DNA of 43,556 nucleotides from Acetobacteraceae bacterium (lineage in GTDB: Bacteria > Pseudomonadota > Alphaproteobacteria > Acetobacterales > Acetobacteraceae). The translations under genes and the position numbers were made by a program. Every line of letters starts with the position of its first letter. The stretch's first letter is position 1. The notes under the pieces were generated by a model. That model was not told the DNA's origin. It saw nothing but the letters and a program-made list of their open reading frames with translations, and searched no databases. Shown one piece after another: positions 25,428-34,500 of this stretch. The stretch is from positions 1 to 43,556 of the forward strand of contig JALHQB010000044.1 of assembly GCA_022842185.1 (NCBI GenBank). The letters are read 5' to 3'.

Positions 25428-25505
25428 CAGGGGAGGGGCCTTTGCCCCTCCCCTGACCCCACCCCACCAGGGTGCTGGGGCACCCTGGACCGCCGGCACT
25501 TGGAA
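25428..25505 (+). terminator. Two-hairpin 3' element, copy A
   Basis: Hairpin 1 is an 11-bp stem (25429-25439 with 25444-25454) with loop CTTT. Hairpin 2 is a 9-bp stem (25467-25475 with 25480-25488) with loop TGGG. The linker contains CCACCCCACCA, and ACCGCCGG plus CTTGG follow. Copies B, C and D share this plan. It starts just after the ABC exporter stop, so it is probably the transcript end on the plus strand. Confidence 0.65.
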
Positions 25506-25596
25506 CTGGGCCAGGGGTCGGTGCCGGATTACTGAGGGTTGTGCCGCTGGCGCCATGTTCCAAAGCGCCTTGCGGCTCGGAGCAACCCCATTCCTG

Positions 25597-25671
25597 CCCA
25601 GCGCCAAGTCAAGGTTTCCAAAGGCCTTAAGCCTTTGGTGGGGTGGCTTGGAGGGGCAAAGCCCCTCCAAC
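25597..25671 (-). terminator. Two-hairpin 3' element, copy B
   Basis: Read on the minus strand: hairpin 1 is a 10-bp stem (25648-25657 with 25661-25670) with a 3-base loop, then the CCACCCCACCA linker, hairpin 2 (25618-25625 with 25631-25638, 8 bp), then GACTTGGCG and GGGCAGG. It begins 3 bases after the GNAT stop and mirrors copy A across the convergent gap. Confidence 0.65.
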
Positions 25672-25673
25672 CT

Positions 25674-26147
25674 TCAGCCAACCCCGCCCAGCCGCTTCGC
25701 CATGGACACCGTCACGCCGTCCAGGAATGGCGCGCGTTCCGTCACCGCGTAGCCGCTGCGTTCATACAGCGCGATGTTGGAGGCGAAGGCGGCATTGGTC
25801 AGCAACCGCAATGCGGGCCGACGCGCCTCCCGCGCCAACGCTTCCGCATGCGCCAGCAGCCGCCGACCGAGGCCATGCCCCTGCTGGTCCGGACGTACGG
25901 CGATGTTCTCGATCCACAGATGATCGTCGCGCAATGCGGTTTCGATCAGTGCGAGAATGTCGGGGCCGCGCTGGAACACGTCGAAGCGATGGACCAGCAG
26001 GGCGGCGTCGTAATCCACGCGCATCGGCAGAGGTTCCCGCCCGATCAGCGGCACCCATCGCGCGTATGCCGCGCGCGTCAGATCGCGGATCGCCACGGCA
26101 TCGGACGAAGTTGCGCGCCGAAAAGCGGTGGGAGGAAGCGCTGCCAT
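25674..26147 (-). CDS. GNAT family N-acetyltransferase
   Basis: A 157-residue acetyl-CoA-dependent acyltransferase. FRRATSSDAVAIRDLTRAAY opens the fold, WIENIAVRPDQQGHGLGRRL at about 75-94 is motif A with the acetyl-CoA pyrophosphate loop (Q/R-x-x-G-x-G/A), and NAAFASNIALYERSGYAV at about 115-132 is motif B. The substrate is unknown. It is separated from the upstream hydrolase by an intrinsic terminator at 26174-26204, so it probably has its own promoter within 26205-26358; no clear promoter is seen there. Confidence 0.88.
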   Translation of the reverse strand: MAALPPTAFRRATSSDAVAIRDLTRAAYARWVPLIGREPLPMRVDYDAALLVHRFDVFQRGPDILALIETALRDDHLWIENIAVRPDQQGHGLGRRLLAHAEALAREARRPALRLLTNAAFASNIALYERSGYAVTERAPFLDGVTVSMAKRLGGVG

Positions 26148-26173
26148 GGGATGGGTCCTGTCGGATGGACATG

Positions 26174-26204
26174 AAAAACCCCGCCGACCTTGCGGTGGGC
26201 GGGG
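26174..26204 (-). terminator. Intrinsic terminator after the alpha/beta hydrolase gene
   Basis: On the minus strand a 7-bp GC stem (CCCCGCC paired with GGCGGGG, 26179-26185 with 26198-26204) is followed directly by five T. It lies about 155 bases past the hydrolase stop and 27 before the GNAT start, so it would end the pdxA-pdxJ-hydrolase transcript. It is the most classical terminator in the window. Confidence 0.7.
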
Positions 26205-26358
26205 CGCCGGAGCGACGGAGACGAGGCGGCGTGCCGCTATCCTCGGATCGTCGTGTCGGGCGCGCGCCGCCGCGTCGTCGTGGCACGACGGCGTCGGATG
26301 GCCAGCGGGGCGGGGCGCGCGATCATGGACAGTATGGTTGCGGTGTCGGCTTCAGCCG

Positions 26359-27162
26359 TCAACGCTTTTCGAGGAAGTTCAGCACCGCCGCGTTGAAGGC
26401 GGCGGGGTTGTCGGCCTGCACGCTGTGCGCGGCCTTGGGGATGGTCACGCGCGTTGCGTTCGGCATGGCCTTCTCCAGCGCATCGAGGATGACGCCGAAT
26501 TGCGGCTGGGACTGATCGCCGCCGGCCAGCAGGGTGCGGATGCGGATGCCCTCCGCCTCCGAACGGCTGTAGGGCTTGCGCTGTTCATTCACCTGGCCGA
26601 GCAGCGTGCGGGCATTGTCGCGGTTGACGTCCTTGCGCGCTTCGGACCGCTTGGCCCAGGCGCCGGGACCGCCGGTGTGTTCCGCGATGACGGTCAGGCC
26701 TTCCTCGGTCTTGCCCTCGCCGATCAATGCGGCGCCGCGGGCGAAGGCGGCGCCCTGCTTGCCGGCCGGCGCTGCGCCGCCAAGCGTTTCATCCAGCTCC
26801 CCGCCCGGTTCCAGCAGCACCAGGTCGGAAACCAGGTCCGGGTGGTGCTGCGCGACGCGGAAGGCGATGTGGCCGCCGCGCGAATGACCGATCAGCCGCA
26901 CCGGGCCTTCGCCCAGGGCCTTGATGAAGCCGGCGATGTCGGCGGTATGCCGCGCGATGGTGAAGTCGCCGGCATCCTTCCATTCGCCGGGCCAGCAATG
27001 CCGCAGGCTCACGGCCATGGCGTGGTACTTGGCGCCGAAGGCGTCCATCTGCCCGGCCCAGGACCGCTGGTCGCCGAGCGTGCCATGGATCATCAGCAGC
27101 GGCGGGCCGGAGCCGGCCTCGGCATAGGCGATCGGATATCCGTCGATGGTGATGTTGGGCAT
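26359..27162 (-). CDS. Alpha/beta hydrolase
   Basis: A 267-residue alpha/beta-hydrolase-fold enzyme. PPLLMIHGTLGDQRSW at about 19-34 supplies the oxyanion HG region, GHSRGGHIAF near 92-101 is the nucleophile elbow with the catalytic Ser, LLAGGDQSQ near 210 probably carries the acid, and HSVQADNPAAF near 246 the catalytic His. There is no signal peptide, so it should be cytosolic. It lies 10 bases after pdxJ with its own AAGGAAAC site, so it is probably co-transcribed with the B6 genes; any link to that pathway is unproven. Confidence 0.88.
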   Translation of the reverse strand: MPNITIDGYPIAYAEAGSGPPLLMIHGTLGDQRSWAGQMDAFGAKYHAMAVSLRHCWPGEWKDAGDFTIARHTADIAGFIKALGEGPVRLIGHSRGGHIAFRVAQHHPDLVSDLVLLEPGGELDETLGGAAPAGKQGAAFARGAALIGEGKTEEGLTVIAEHTGGPGAWAKRSEARKDVNRDNARTLLGQVNEQRKPYSRSEAEGIRIRTLLAGGDQSQPQFGVILDALEKAMPNATRVTIPKAAHSVQADNPAAFNAAVLNFLEKR

Positions 27163-27172
27163 GGGCGTTTCC

Positions 27173-27907
27173 TTATGCGTTGCGCGCTGCGTCCATGATG
27201 GCGCGGAAGCGTCGCACCGTCGCCCCCAGCCCCTCGAACACCGATTGCGAGATCAGGAAATGGCCGATCGAGACCTCGGTGACGTCCGGCCAGGCAGCGA
27301 GCGCACCCACAGTATCGTAGGTCAGGCCATGCCCGGCATGGACGAGCAGCCCCGCCGCCTTCGCCGCCGCCACGCCGGATTTCAGACGAGCAAGTTGCGC
27401 CGCGCGGTCCTCCACCGGGCCTTCGGCATACCGCCCGGTGTGCAGTTCGATGGCCTGCGCGCCGAGTGCCGCGGCTGCCTGGATCTGCGCCGGATCGGCC
27501 TCGATGAAGATCGACACGCGCACATCCGCCGCCCGCAGCCGCTGCACCGCTTCAGCCAGGAAGGGTGACGCGCGCAGCACGTCCAGCCCGCCTTCCGTCG
27601 TCAGCTCCGCGCGCTTTTCCGGCACCAGGCAGCAATAGGGCGGGCGGATGCGTTCGGCGAAGGCGACCATCTCCTCGGTTGCCGCCATCTCGAAGTTCAA
27701 GGGTGCGGCGATCTCGGCGCGCACGCGTTCCACGTCGCGGTCGCGGATGTGGCGGCGGTCCTCGCGCAGATGCAGCGTCACGCCATCCGCACCGGCATCG
27801 ACCACCACGCGCGCGGCCTCGACCGGGCAGGGGAAGCTGCCGCCGCGTGCGTTCCGCAGCGTCGCGACGTGATCGACATTCACCGAGAAATCGAGATGCG
27901 GCGTCAT
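27173..27907 (-). CDS. pdxJ: Pyridoxine 5'-phosphate synthase PdxJ
   Basis: A 244-residue TIM-barrel enzyme that condenses 1-deoxyxylulose 5-phosphate with 3-amino-2-oxopropyl phosphate to give pyridoxine 5'-phosphate. [17 protein letters not shown] at about 7-23, [15 protein letters not shown] at about 42-56, [12 protein letters not shown] near 150, and GHGLTYDTV plus [16 protein letters not shown] near the end are family blocks. The length matches the family. Its start overlaps the pdxA stop by 4 bases (ATGA), implying translational coupling of two consecutive pathway steps. Confidence 0.95.
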   Translation of the reverse strand: MTPHLDFSVNVDHVATLRNARGGSFPCPVEAARVVVDAGADGVTLHLREDRRHIRDRDVERVRAEIAAPLNFEMAATEEMVAFAERIRPPYCCLVPEKRAELTTEGGLDVLRASPFLAEAVQRLRAADVRVSIFIEADPAQIQAAAALGAQAIELHTGRYAEGPVEDRAAQLARLKSGVAAAKAAGLLVHAGHGLTYDTVGALAAWPDVTEVSIGHFLISQSVFEGLGATVRRFRAIMDAARNA

Positions 27908-28875
27908 GCGAAACCCCTTGCGTGGGCGAGAACATCGGCGAGCCGCAGCGCGGCGATGAGCGAGGCCGGATCGGCGCGCCCCGTGCCCGCGATGTCGAGC
28001 GCCGTGCCGTGGTCCGGACTGGTGCGCACGATCGAAAGACCAAGCGTGACGTTCACGCCGCCGGCCATGTCGAGCGTCTTGATCGGGATCAGCGCCTGGT
28101 CGTGATACAGGCAGATCGCCGCATCGTAGGTCGGCCGCGCCAGCGCGGTGAACATGGTGTCGGGCGGCAGCGGGCCGCGCGCGTCGATGCCCTCGGCGCG
28201 AAGCGTGGCGACGGCGGGGGCGACGATCTCGATATCCTCGCGCCCCATGGTGCCGGCCTCGCCCGCATGGGGGTTCAATCCCGCTACGGCGAGGCGTGGC
28301 GCCGCGATGCCGAATTCATCCCGCAGGGCGCGTGCGGTGATGCGCGCGGTCTCGACGATCATCGCGGGCGTCAGCCGGGCGATGGCGCGAGCCAGGGCTT
28401 CATGGATCGTCACCGGCACCACGCGCAGTTCCTCGGAGGCCAGCATCATCACCGGCGGCACGCCCGTGCCGGCGATCTCGCCAAGGTATTCGGTATGGCC
28501 CGGATGTTTGAATCCCGCCGCCGTCAGCGTCGCCTTCTGGATCGGGTTGGTGACGACGCCGGCCGCGCGGCCGGCCTTGGCAAATGTCACCGCTTCCGTG
28601 ATGGCGGCGATGACCGCGGCCGCATTGGCGGTGTCCGGCCGCCCTGCGACCGCGACACGCGGCAGCGGGCGGTGCAGCACCGGCAAGGCGTGCGGGAAGA
28701 TGGCGGCGGCCTCCTCCGGTTCCGCGATGCGCTGAACCGGCACGGCGAAGCCGCGCGTCGCATCGTCGATCAAAAAGAACGCCGGCCCGGTGCCGCGCAG
28801 GGCGGACCAGGCACCGGCGGCGATCTCCGCGCCGATGCCGGCGGGTTCTCCCATGGTGAGGGCAAGGGGGCGCAT
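27904..28875 (-). CDS. pdxA: 4-hydroxythreonine-4-phosphate dehydrogenase PdxA
   Basis: A 323-residue NAD-dependent enzyme that oxidises 4-phosphohydroxy-L-threonine; the product decarboxylates to the PdxJ substrate. [13 protein letters not shown] is the typical N-terminus. Metal-binding histidines are visible in [23 protein letters not shown] and [14 protein letters not shown]. It is the first gene of the pdxA-pdxJ-hydrolase run and is divergent from the UreH-like gene across 108 bases. A catabolic PdxA2 role is unlikely given the pdxJ overlap. Confidence 0.95.
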   Translation of the reverse strand: MRPLALTMGEPAGIGAEIAAGAWSALRGTGPAFFLIDDATRGFAVPVQRIAEPEEAAAIFPHALPVLHRPLPRVAVAGRPDTANAAAVIAAITEAVTFAKAGRAAGVVTNPIQKATLTAAGFKHPGHTEYLGEIAGTGVPPVMMLASEELRVVPVTIHEALARAIARLTPAMIVETARITARALRDEFGIAAPRLAVAGLNPHAGEAGTMGREDIEIVAPAVATLRAEGIDARGPLPPDTMFTALARPTYDAAICLYHDQALIPIKTLDMAGGVNVTLGLSIVRTSPDHGTALDIAGTGRADPASLIAALRLADVLAHARGFA

Positions 28876-28983
28876 GATGCGTTGCGTTTAAAGCAGAACG
28901 TCGCCGGGTGAAATCACCCGGGCCGCGGGATGTGCCTTGCGGCATCGCAAGCTGCCGCGCTGCGCGGATGGTAGAAGCCACCC

Positions 28984-29727
28984 ATGGAGTTCCTGGCCAA
29001 TTGCCTGCATGACCTGACGGCGCTGGGGCCCGGCGGGGTGCCGGCGGTGATGGTCGCGCTGTTCCTGGCGGGGCTTGCCGGCGGCGCGACGCATTGCGCG
29101 GGGATGTGCGGGCCCTTCGTGATCGCCCAGGCGGCGGCGGCGGCGGTGGCGGACCGCGCGCAGGCGGGCGGCACGCTGGCCCGGCTGTCAGGCGCCGCGC
29201 TCGCGCCGTACCACCTGGGGCGGATGCTGGGCTATGCGACGCTCGGCGCCGCGGCGGGCGGGCTGGCCGGCGTGGTGGCCTTCGGCACCGGGTTCCGCTT
29301 CGTGCTCGCGGCATTGCTGGCCGTCGCGGCGGTGCTGATGTTTGCGCAGGCTTCGGCGCGGATCGCCGGCCTGCTGCCCAGGATGCCGGCGCCACGGCTG
29401 CCAGCGGCGCTCGGGCGGCGACTCGGCACGGTGCTCGCCGCGCCGACGGGCCTGCGCGGCGTGGCGCTCGGCCTGATGCTGTCGGCCCTGCCCTGCGGGA
29501 TGCTGTACGGCGCGCTGGCGGGGGCGGCGGCGACGGGTTCGGCGCTCGGCGGCGCGTTGGCGATGGCGGCCTTCGTCGTGGGCACGGTGCCGGCGCTGGT
29601 CGGCGTGGCATTGGTCGGGCGCTTCTTCGGGCGACGCGCGGGGCCTGGAATGCGCATGGCGGGCGCCGCGCTGTTCATCCTGAACGGCGTGGTGCTGGCG
29701 GCCATGGCGGTGCGCGTCGTGGCCTGA
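28984..29727 (+). CDS. Sulfite exporter TauE/SafE / UreH-like membrane protein
   Basis: A 247-residue protein with about six membrane helices, resembling the UreH_2/DsbD_2-type family. The motifs THCAGMCGPF at about 37-46 and LPCGMLYGAL near 176-185, each with Cys and Gly-Met in a membrane segment, are the family hallmarks. Members are linked to metal (Ni, Cu) delivery or cytochrome oxidase maturation. No ccoGHIS or urease genes are in the window, so the role is open. A 53-base gap separates it from the MFS gene. Confidence 0.8.
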   Translation: MEFLANCLHDLTALGPGGVPAVMVALFLAGLAGGATHCAGMCGPFVIAQAAAAAVADRAQAGGTLARLSGAALAPYHLGRMLGYATLGAAAGGLAGVVAFGTGFRFVLAALLAVAAVLMFAQASARIAGLLPRMPAPRLPAALGRRLGTVLAAPTGLRGVALGLMLSALPCGMLYGALAGAAATGSALGGALAMAAFVVGTVPALVGVALVGRFFGRRAGPGMRMAGAALFILNGVVLAAMAVRVVA

Positions 29728-29780
29728 CCTGGACGGCGGCGCGCATCCCGCCGAAACTTCCCCCACTGGGAAGGAACCAC

Positions 29781-30995
29781 ATGCCGGACACCGCCACGGG
29801 CGAGAGTGTCGAAACCCGACAATCCTGGATCATCGCCGTCACCGCCGTGACGATGCTCGCCGTGGCTGCCGGCGCGCCGCTGACGGTGGTCATCGGCATG
29901 GTCCCCATATCCGAGACGCTGGGCAGCGGACGGTCAGTGCCCTCGGCGGCCACGTCGCTGGCCTATCTGGGCACCGGCATGGGCGGGGTGATGTGCGGGC
30001 TGCTGGCCGCTCGGATCGGGCAGCGGCTGGTGGCGATGATGGGCGGGCTGGCGATCCTGTGCGGGCTGGCGCTGGCCTCGCTGGGGCAGAGCTGGTCGCT
30101 GCTGGCGGGGATCGGGCTGGGTGTCGGGCTGTTCGGCAATGGGGCGCTGTTCGCGCCGATGGTCGCCTATGTCTCCCTGTGGTTCGACCGGCGGCGCGGC
30201 ACGGCGCTCGCGCTGGTGTCGTCCGGACAGTACATCGCCGGCTTCCTGTGGCCCTTCGTGTTCGAACGCGCGATCGCGGCCTTCGGATGGCAGGCGACCA
30301 TGCTCGCCTATGGCGCCTTTGCCGCGGTTAGCGTGGTCACGCTGGCTGCGCTGGTGCTGAAGCCTGCGCCGATGCCGGCGGGCGGGCTTGGCGCGATGCA
30401 CAGCGTGAAGGGGCGCCGCGTGTTGGGCATGCCGCCTAACCTGGCGATGGCGCTGGTCTCCGCCGCGTCCTTCCTGTGCTGCGTGCCGATGGCGATGCCG
30501 GCGGCGCATCTGGTGGCCTTCTGCGCGGACCTCGGCATCGCGGCGTCACGCGGGGCGGCGATGCTGTCGGTGCTGCTGCTGTGCGCCTTCATCGCCCGCC
30601 AGTTCTGGGGCTGGCTGTCGGACCGCATCGGCGGGTTGTGGACGGTGTTCGTCGGCGGCGCGGCACAGGTGCTTGGCATGCTCGGCTTCCTGGCGACGCA
30701 GGATGAGGCCGGACTGTTCTTCGCCGCCGCTGCCTATGGCCTCGGCTTCGGTGGAATCGTGCCGGCCTATGTGCTGGCGATCCGCGCGCTGTTCCCGGCC
30801 AGTGAGGCATCCTGGCGGGTGCCGGCGCTGCTGTTCGTCTCCCTGTCCGGCATGGCCTTTGGCGCCTGGCTGGCGGGCGCGATCTATGACCGCGTGGGCT
30901 TCTACGCGGCGGCCTGGTGGGTGGGGATTGCGGTGAACATCGTGCAACTGGCGCTGGTGGGGTTCCTGCTGCTGCGTCAGCGGCGTTACGGGTGA
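29781..30995 (+). CDS. MFS transporter
   Basis: A 404-residue, 12-helix major facilitator transporter. LLAARIGQRLVAMMGGLAIL at about 75-94 matches the loop 2-3 region, and WFDRRRGTALALVSSGQYIAG near 135-155 fits the family's loop and fifth helix. The second half repeats the fold (WGWLSDRIGG near 275). It resembles organic-anion (oxalate/formate-type) members, but the substrate cannot be assigned. The ATG at 29781 has GGGAAGGAA upstream; the long open frame reaching back to 29094 overlaps the UreH-like gene and is rejected. It is convergent with the Lrp gene, 7 bases apart. Confidence 0.88.
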   Translation: MPDTATGESVETRQSWIIAVTAVTMLAVAAGAPLTVVIGMVPISETLGSGRSVPSAATSLAYLGTGMGGVMCGLLAARIGQRLVAMMGGLAILCGLALASLGQSWSLLAGIGLGVGLFGNGALFAPMVAYVSLWFDRRRGTALALVSSGQYIAGFLWPFVFERAIAAFGWQATMLAYGAFAAVSVVTLAALVLKPAPMPAGGLGAMHSVKGRRVLGMPPNLAMALVSAASFLCCVPMAMPAAHLVAFCADLGIAASRGAAMLSVLLLCAFIARQFWGWLSDRIGGLWTVFVGGAAQVLGMLGFLATQDEAGLFFAAAAYGLGFGGIVPAYVLAIRALFPASEASWRVPALLFVSLSGMAFGAWLAGAIYDRVGFYAAAWWVGIAVNIVQLALVGFLLLRQRRYG

Positions 30996-31002
30996 TGGTG
31001 GG

Positions 31003-31455
31003 CTACGGCACTGGGGAGATCACCCGCTTCAGGCAGCGCAGCGTGAAGGCCGTGCGCGTGTGCCGCACACCGGGCAGGTGGTAGATCTTCTCCCGCAGCA
31101 GGCGCTCATAACCGGCGGTGCCACCGACCGCGGCCTTCAGGATGTAGTCGTACTCGCCGGTCACCAGCCAACATTCCAGCACTTCGGGCATTGAACTGAC
31201 GGCTTCCTCGAAGCGCCTCAGGTTCTCATCATCGTGGCGTTCCATCATCACTTCCAGGAACACCGTATCCGGCAGGCCCAGCGCCGCTTGGTCCAGCAGC
31301 GCGTGATACCCCTGGATCACGCCCGCCTGTTCCAACCGCTTCACCCGCGTCCAGCAGGGGGAGGCCGAAAGCCCAACCTCCTCGGCCAATTCGGCGTTGG
31401 TCAGCCGCGCGCGGCGGGCGAGGGCACGGAGAATTCGTCGGTCTGTGGCGTCCAT
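31003..31455 (-). CDS. Lrp/AsnC family transcriptional regulator
   Basis: A 150-residue feast/famine regulator. The winged helix-turn-helix occupies about 1-50 (DATDRRILRALARRARLTN, then LAEEVGLSASPCWTRVKRLE), followed by the ligand-binding RAM domain (about 65-145, with LECWLVTGEYDYILKA). The ATG at 31455 is preferred to a TTG at 31491 because family members start at MD.xD..IL. It is divergent from the indolepyruvate oxidoreductase gene, with an imperfect-free 9-bp palindrome between them. Control of that gene by an amino acid or 2-oxoacid signal is therefore likely (inference). Confidence 0.92.
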   Translation of the reverse strand: MDATDRRILRALARRARLTNAELAEEVGLSASPCWTRVKRLEQAGVIQGYHALLDQAALGLPDTVFLEVMMERHDDENLRRFEEAVSSMPEVLECWLVTGEYDYILKAAVGGTAGYERLLREKIYHLPGVRHTRTAFTLRCLKRVISPVP

Positions 31456-31529
31456 CACAGAAGGATGTTCCGTCTCTTCGGCGCTGCACAACAGAAATCG
31501 GAATAAATCGCCGTGCTTCCTGGCGCATC

Positions 31530-31548
31530 ATCCTGCCATTGGCAGGAT
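31530..31548. promoter_or_regulatory. Palindromic operator candidate between Lrp and iorAB
   Basis: ATCCTGCCA and its exact complement TGGCAGGAT are separated by one base. The site is 17 bases before the oxidoreductase ATG and 75 before the Lrp ATG. A symmetric site suits a dimeric regulator such as the adjacent Lrp protein. It does not match the E. coli Lrp consensus. Confidence 0.45.
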
Positions 31549-31565
31549 TGCCGGAGCAGACCAAC

Positions 31566-34500
31566 ATGACCGTCATGGGCAGCATCATCCGACCGGACGC
31601 GACACTCGAAGAACGCTGGGACGCGACCGGCGGGCCGGTGCTGCTGACCGGCACCCAAGCGTTGGTCCGCCTGCCGATGCTGCGGCAGGAGATGGACGCG
31701 GCCCTGGGATGGAAGACCGGCGGGTTCATCTCCGGCTATCGCGGGTCTCCGCTGGGGGGCTTCGACAAGGAGCTGGCGCGCCAGCAGAAGCGCCTGCGCG
31801 CCCATGACATCGTGTTCCAGCCGGGGCTGAATGAGGACCTTGCCGCCACCGCCATCTGGGGCAGCCAGCAGGTCGGCCTGACACCGGGTCAGACGGTCGA
31901 TGGCGTGTTCGGCATCTGGTACGGCAAGGGGCCTGGCATCGACCGGTCGGGCGATGTGCTGCGCCACGGCAATTCGGCGGGGACCATGCCGAAGGGCGGC
32001 GTGATCGCACTGGCCGGCGATGATCCATCTTCGAAGTCATCGACGATCACCTCGGGCTGCGAGTACGCCTTCATGGATGCCGAGATCCCGGTGCTGGACC
32101 CCGCCGATGTGGGGGAGGTGCTGGAATTCGGCCTGAAGGGCATCGCGCTGTCGCGTTACGCCGGGCTGTGGGCGGGCATCAAATGTGTCGCCGACACGAT
32201 GGACGCGTCGATGACGGTGGTGCTGGACCCGGCGCGGTATGTGACGCGCGACCCGGTCGGGATGCCGATGCCGCCCGACGGGCTGCATATCCGGCTGCGG
32301 GACACGCCGATCGCGCAGGAAGAACGCCTGCGCCATTTCAAACTGCCCGCCGCGGTGGCCTTCGCCCGTGCCAATGGCTTCGACCGCATGGTGCTGGATG
32401 GGCCGAATGCGCGCTTCGGCATCGCGGTGCGCGGCAAGGCCTATGCGGTGTTCCGCCAGGCGCTGGAGGAAGCCGGCATCAGCGAGACCTTCGCGCGCGA
32501 ACATGGCCTTCGCATCTGGAAGGTCGGGCTGGCTTGGCCGCTGGATGCCGAGGCCGCGCGCGCCTTCGCGGATGGGCTGGAAGAAATTCTCGTCATCGAG
32601 GACCGCCGCCCGGTGATCGAACCGCAGCTGCGCGATGCGTTGTTCCACGCCCCCGTGCGGCCGCGCGTGACCGGCAAGAAGGATGAGAACGGGCGGCCGC
32701 TGCTGTCCGACCTGACGGAACTGGATATCGGGCAGATCCTGCGTGCCTTGGCGACGCGGCTGCCCGCGCCGCTGCGGACCAACCGCCTGCACGAACGCAT
32801 CGCGGAACTGGATGCGCTCGCCAGCCAGCAGACGGTGCCGCTGCATCTGCGCGACCCGTATTTCTGCCCAGGCTGCCCGCATAATTCATCGACGAAGATC
32901 CCCGAAGGCTCGCGCGCGCTCGCCGGCATCGGCTGTCACTACCTCGCGAAGAACATGGATCGGAACTCCGACCTGTTCACCCAGATGGGCGGCGAGGGGA
33001 TGCCCTGGATCGGCCAAGCGCCCTTCACAACGGAACAGCATGTCTTCGCCAATATCGGCGACGGCACCTGGGCGCATTCAGGGTCGCTGACGGTGCGTTT
33101 CGCCGTGGCGTCCAAGGCCAACATGACCTTCAAGGTGCTGGTCAACAGCGCGGTGGCGATGACCGGCGGGCAGACGCCCGAAGGCGAGATCGATGTCCCG
33201 CACATCGCGGCCCAACTGCACGCCGAGGGTGTGGCGCGCATCGAGATCGTCTCCGACGATCCTGACCGCCACAGCGACAATCCGCTGATCCCCGCCGGCA
33301 CCGGCTTCCATCACCGTTCGGAACTGGACGCGGTGCAGCGGACATTGCGAGAGGTGAAGGGCGTCACCGCCATCATCTACGACCAGGAATGCGCGACGGA
33401 GCGCCGCCGGAAGCGCAAGCGCGACCTGGCCCCGAAGGCCGAGCGCCGGGTGATGATCAACCCGCGCGTCTGTGAGGATTGCGGCGACTGTTCCCGCGCG
33501 TCCAACTGCCTGGCGGTGGAGCCGGTCGATACCGCGTTCGGTCGCAAGCGGAAGATCGACCAATCCGCCTGCAACCAGGACTTGTCCTGCGTGCAGGGCT
33601 TCTGCCCGTCCTTCGTCACGCTGGTCGGTGCGAAGCCTGCCGAACACCATGTGGTCGCATCCGGTGCGGCACCGCCGGAACCGGTCCGGCCGGAGGTTCA
33701 AGGCGAGGCCTGGAACCTGCTGATGGCCGGTGTCGGCGGGCAGGGAGTTTCGTCACTGGCGGCGATCCTGGCCCAGGCCGCGCATCTGGAAGGGCGGCCG
33801 GTCCGCAGCCTGGATTTCCTCGGCCTCGCGCAGAAGGGTGGTGGTGTCTATGCCCAGCTGCGGATCGGCGCGGCGGGGGCGGATGCCGATTCCATCGCCG
33901 GCGCGCGCATCGCCGCGGGCGGCACCGACCTGCTGATCGCCGCCGACATGGTGGTGGCGCATGGGCGCACCGCGCGCCCGCTGCTGGGCGCGGCGCGGAC
34001 GGTGGCGGTGGTCAATGCGGACCTCGCGCCGACCGCGCAATTCGTGAAGGACACCTCCACGCGCTACCACGGTGCGGAGATGCTCGAGAGCATCCGCACC
34101 GCCTGCCGCGACACCATCGCCCTGGCCGGCAGCACGCGCGTGGCGGAAGAACTTGGTGATGCCGTCTATCTCAATGTCTATCTGCTCGGCATCGCGTATC
34201 AGCGCGGGCTGGTGCCGCTGTCGTCGGAGGCGATCCTTCGCGCGCTGGAATTGAACGGCGCACAGGTGACGCTGAACAAGGAAGCCTTCGCGCGTGGCCG
34301 TGCGGCGGCGCTGGAGGAGCTGTCCCCGCCCGCAGCAGTGGCGGAGACGGTGGATGCGCTGGTGGCGCGCCGTGTCGCGGACCTCACCGCCTATCAGAAC
34401 GCGCGCTATGCCCGCGACTACGAAGCCTTCGTCACCAAGATCCGCGCGGTGGGTGATGAACGCCTGACCCGCGCTGTGGCGACGCAGCTGCACCGCCTGA

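Noticed and set aside
26128..27198. 356-residue plus-strand frame opposite the alpha/beta hydrolase
   Set aside because: Antisense shadow; the hydrolase has its Ser elbow, His block and ribosome site on the minus strand.
29094..29780. 633-residue version of the MFS transporter
   Set aside because: The extension overlaps the UreH-like gene in another frame and is Gly/Arg-rich; the family start and a ribosome site are at 29781.
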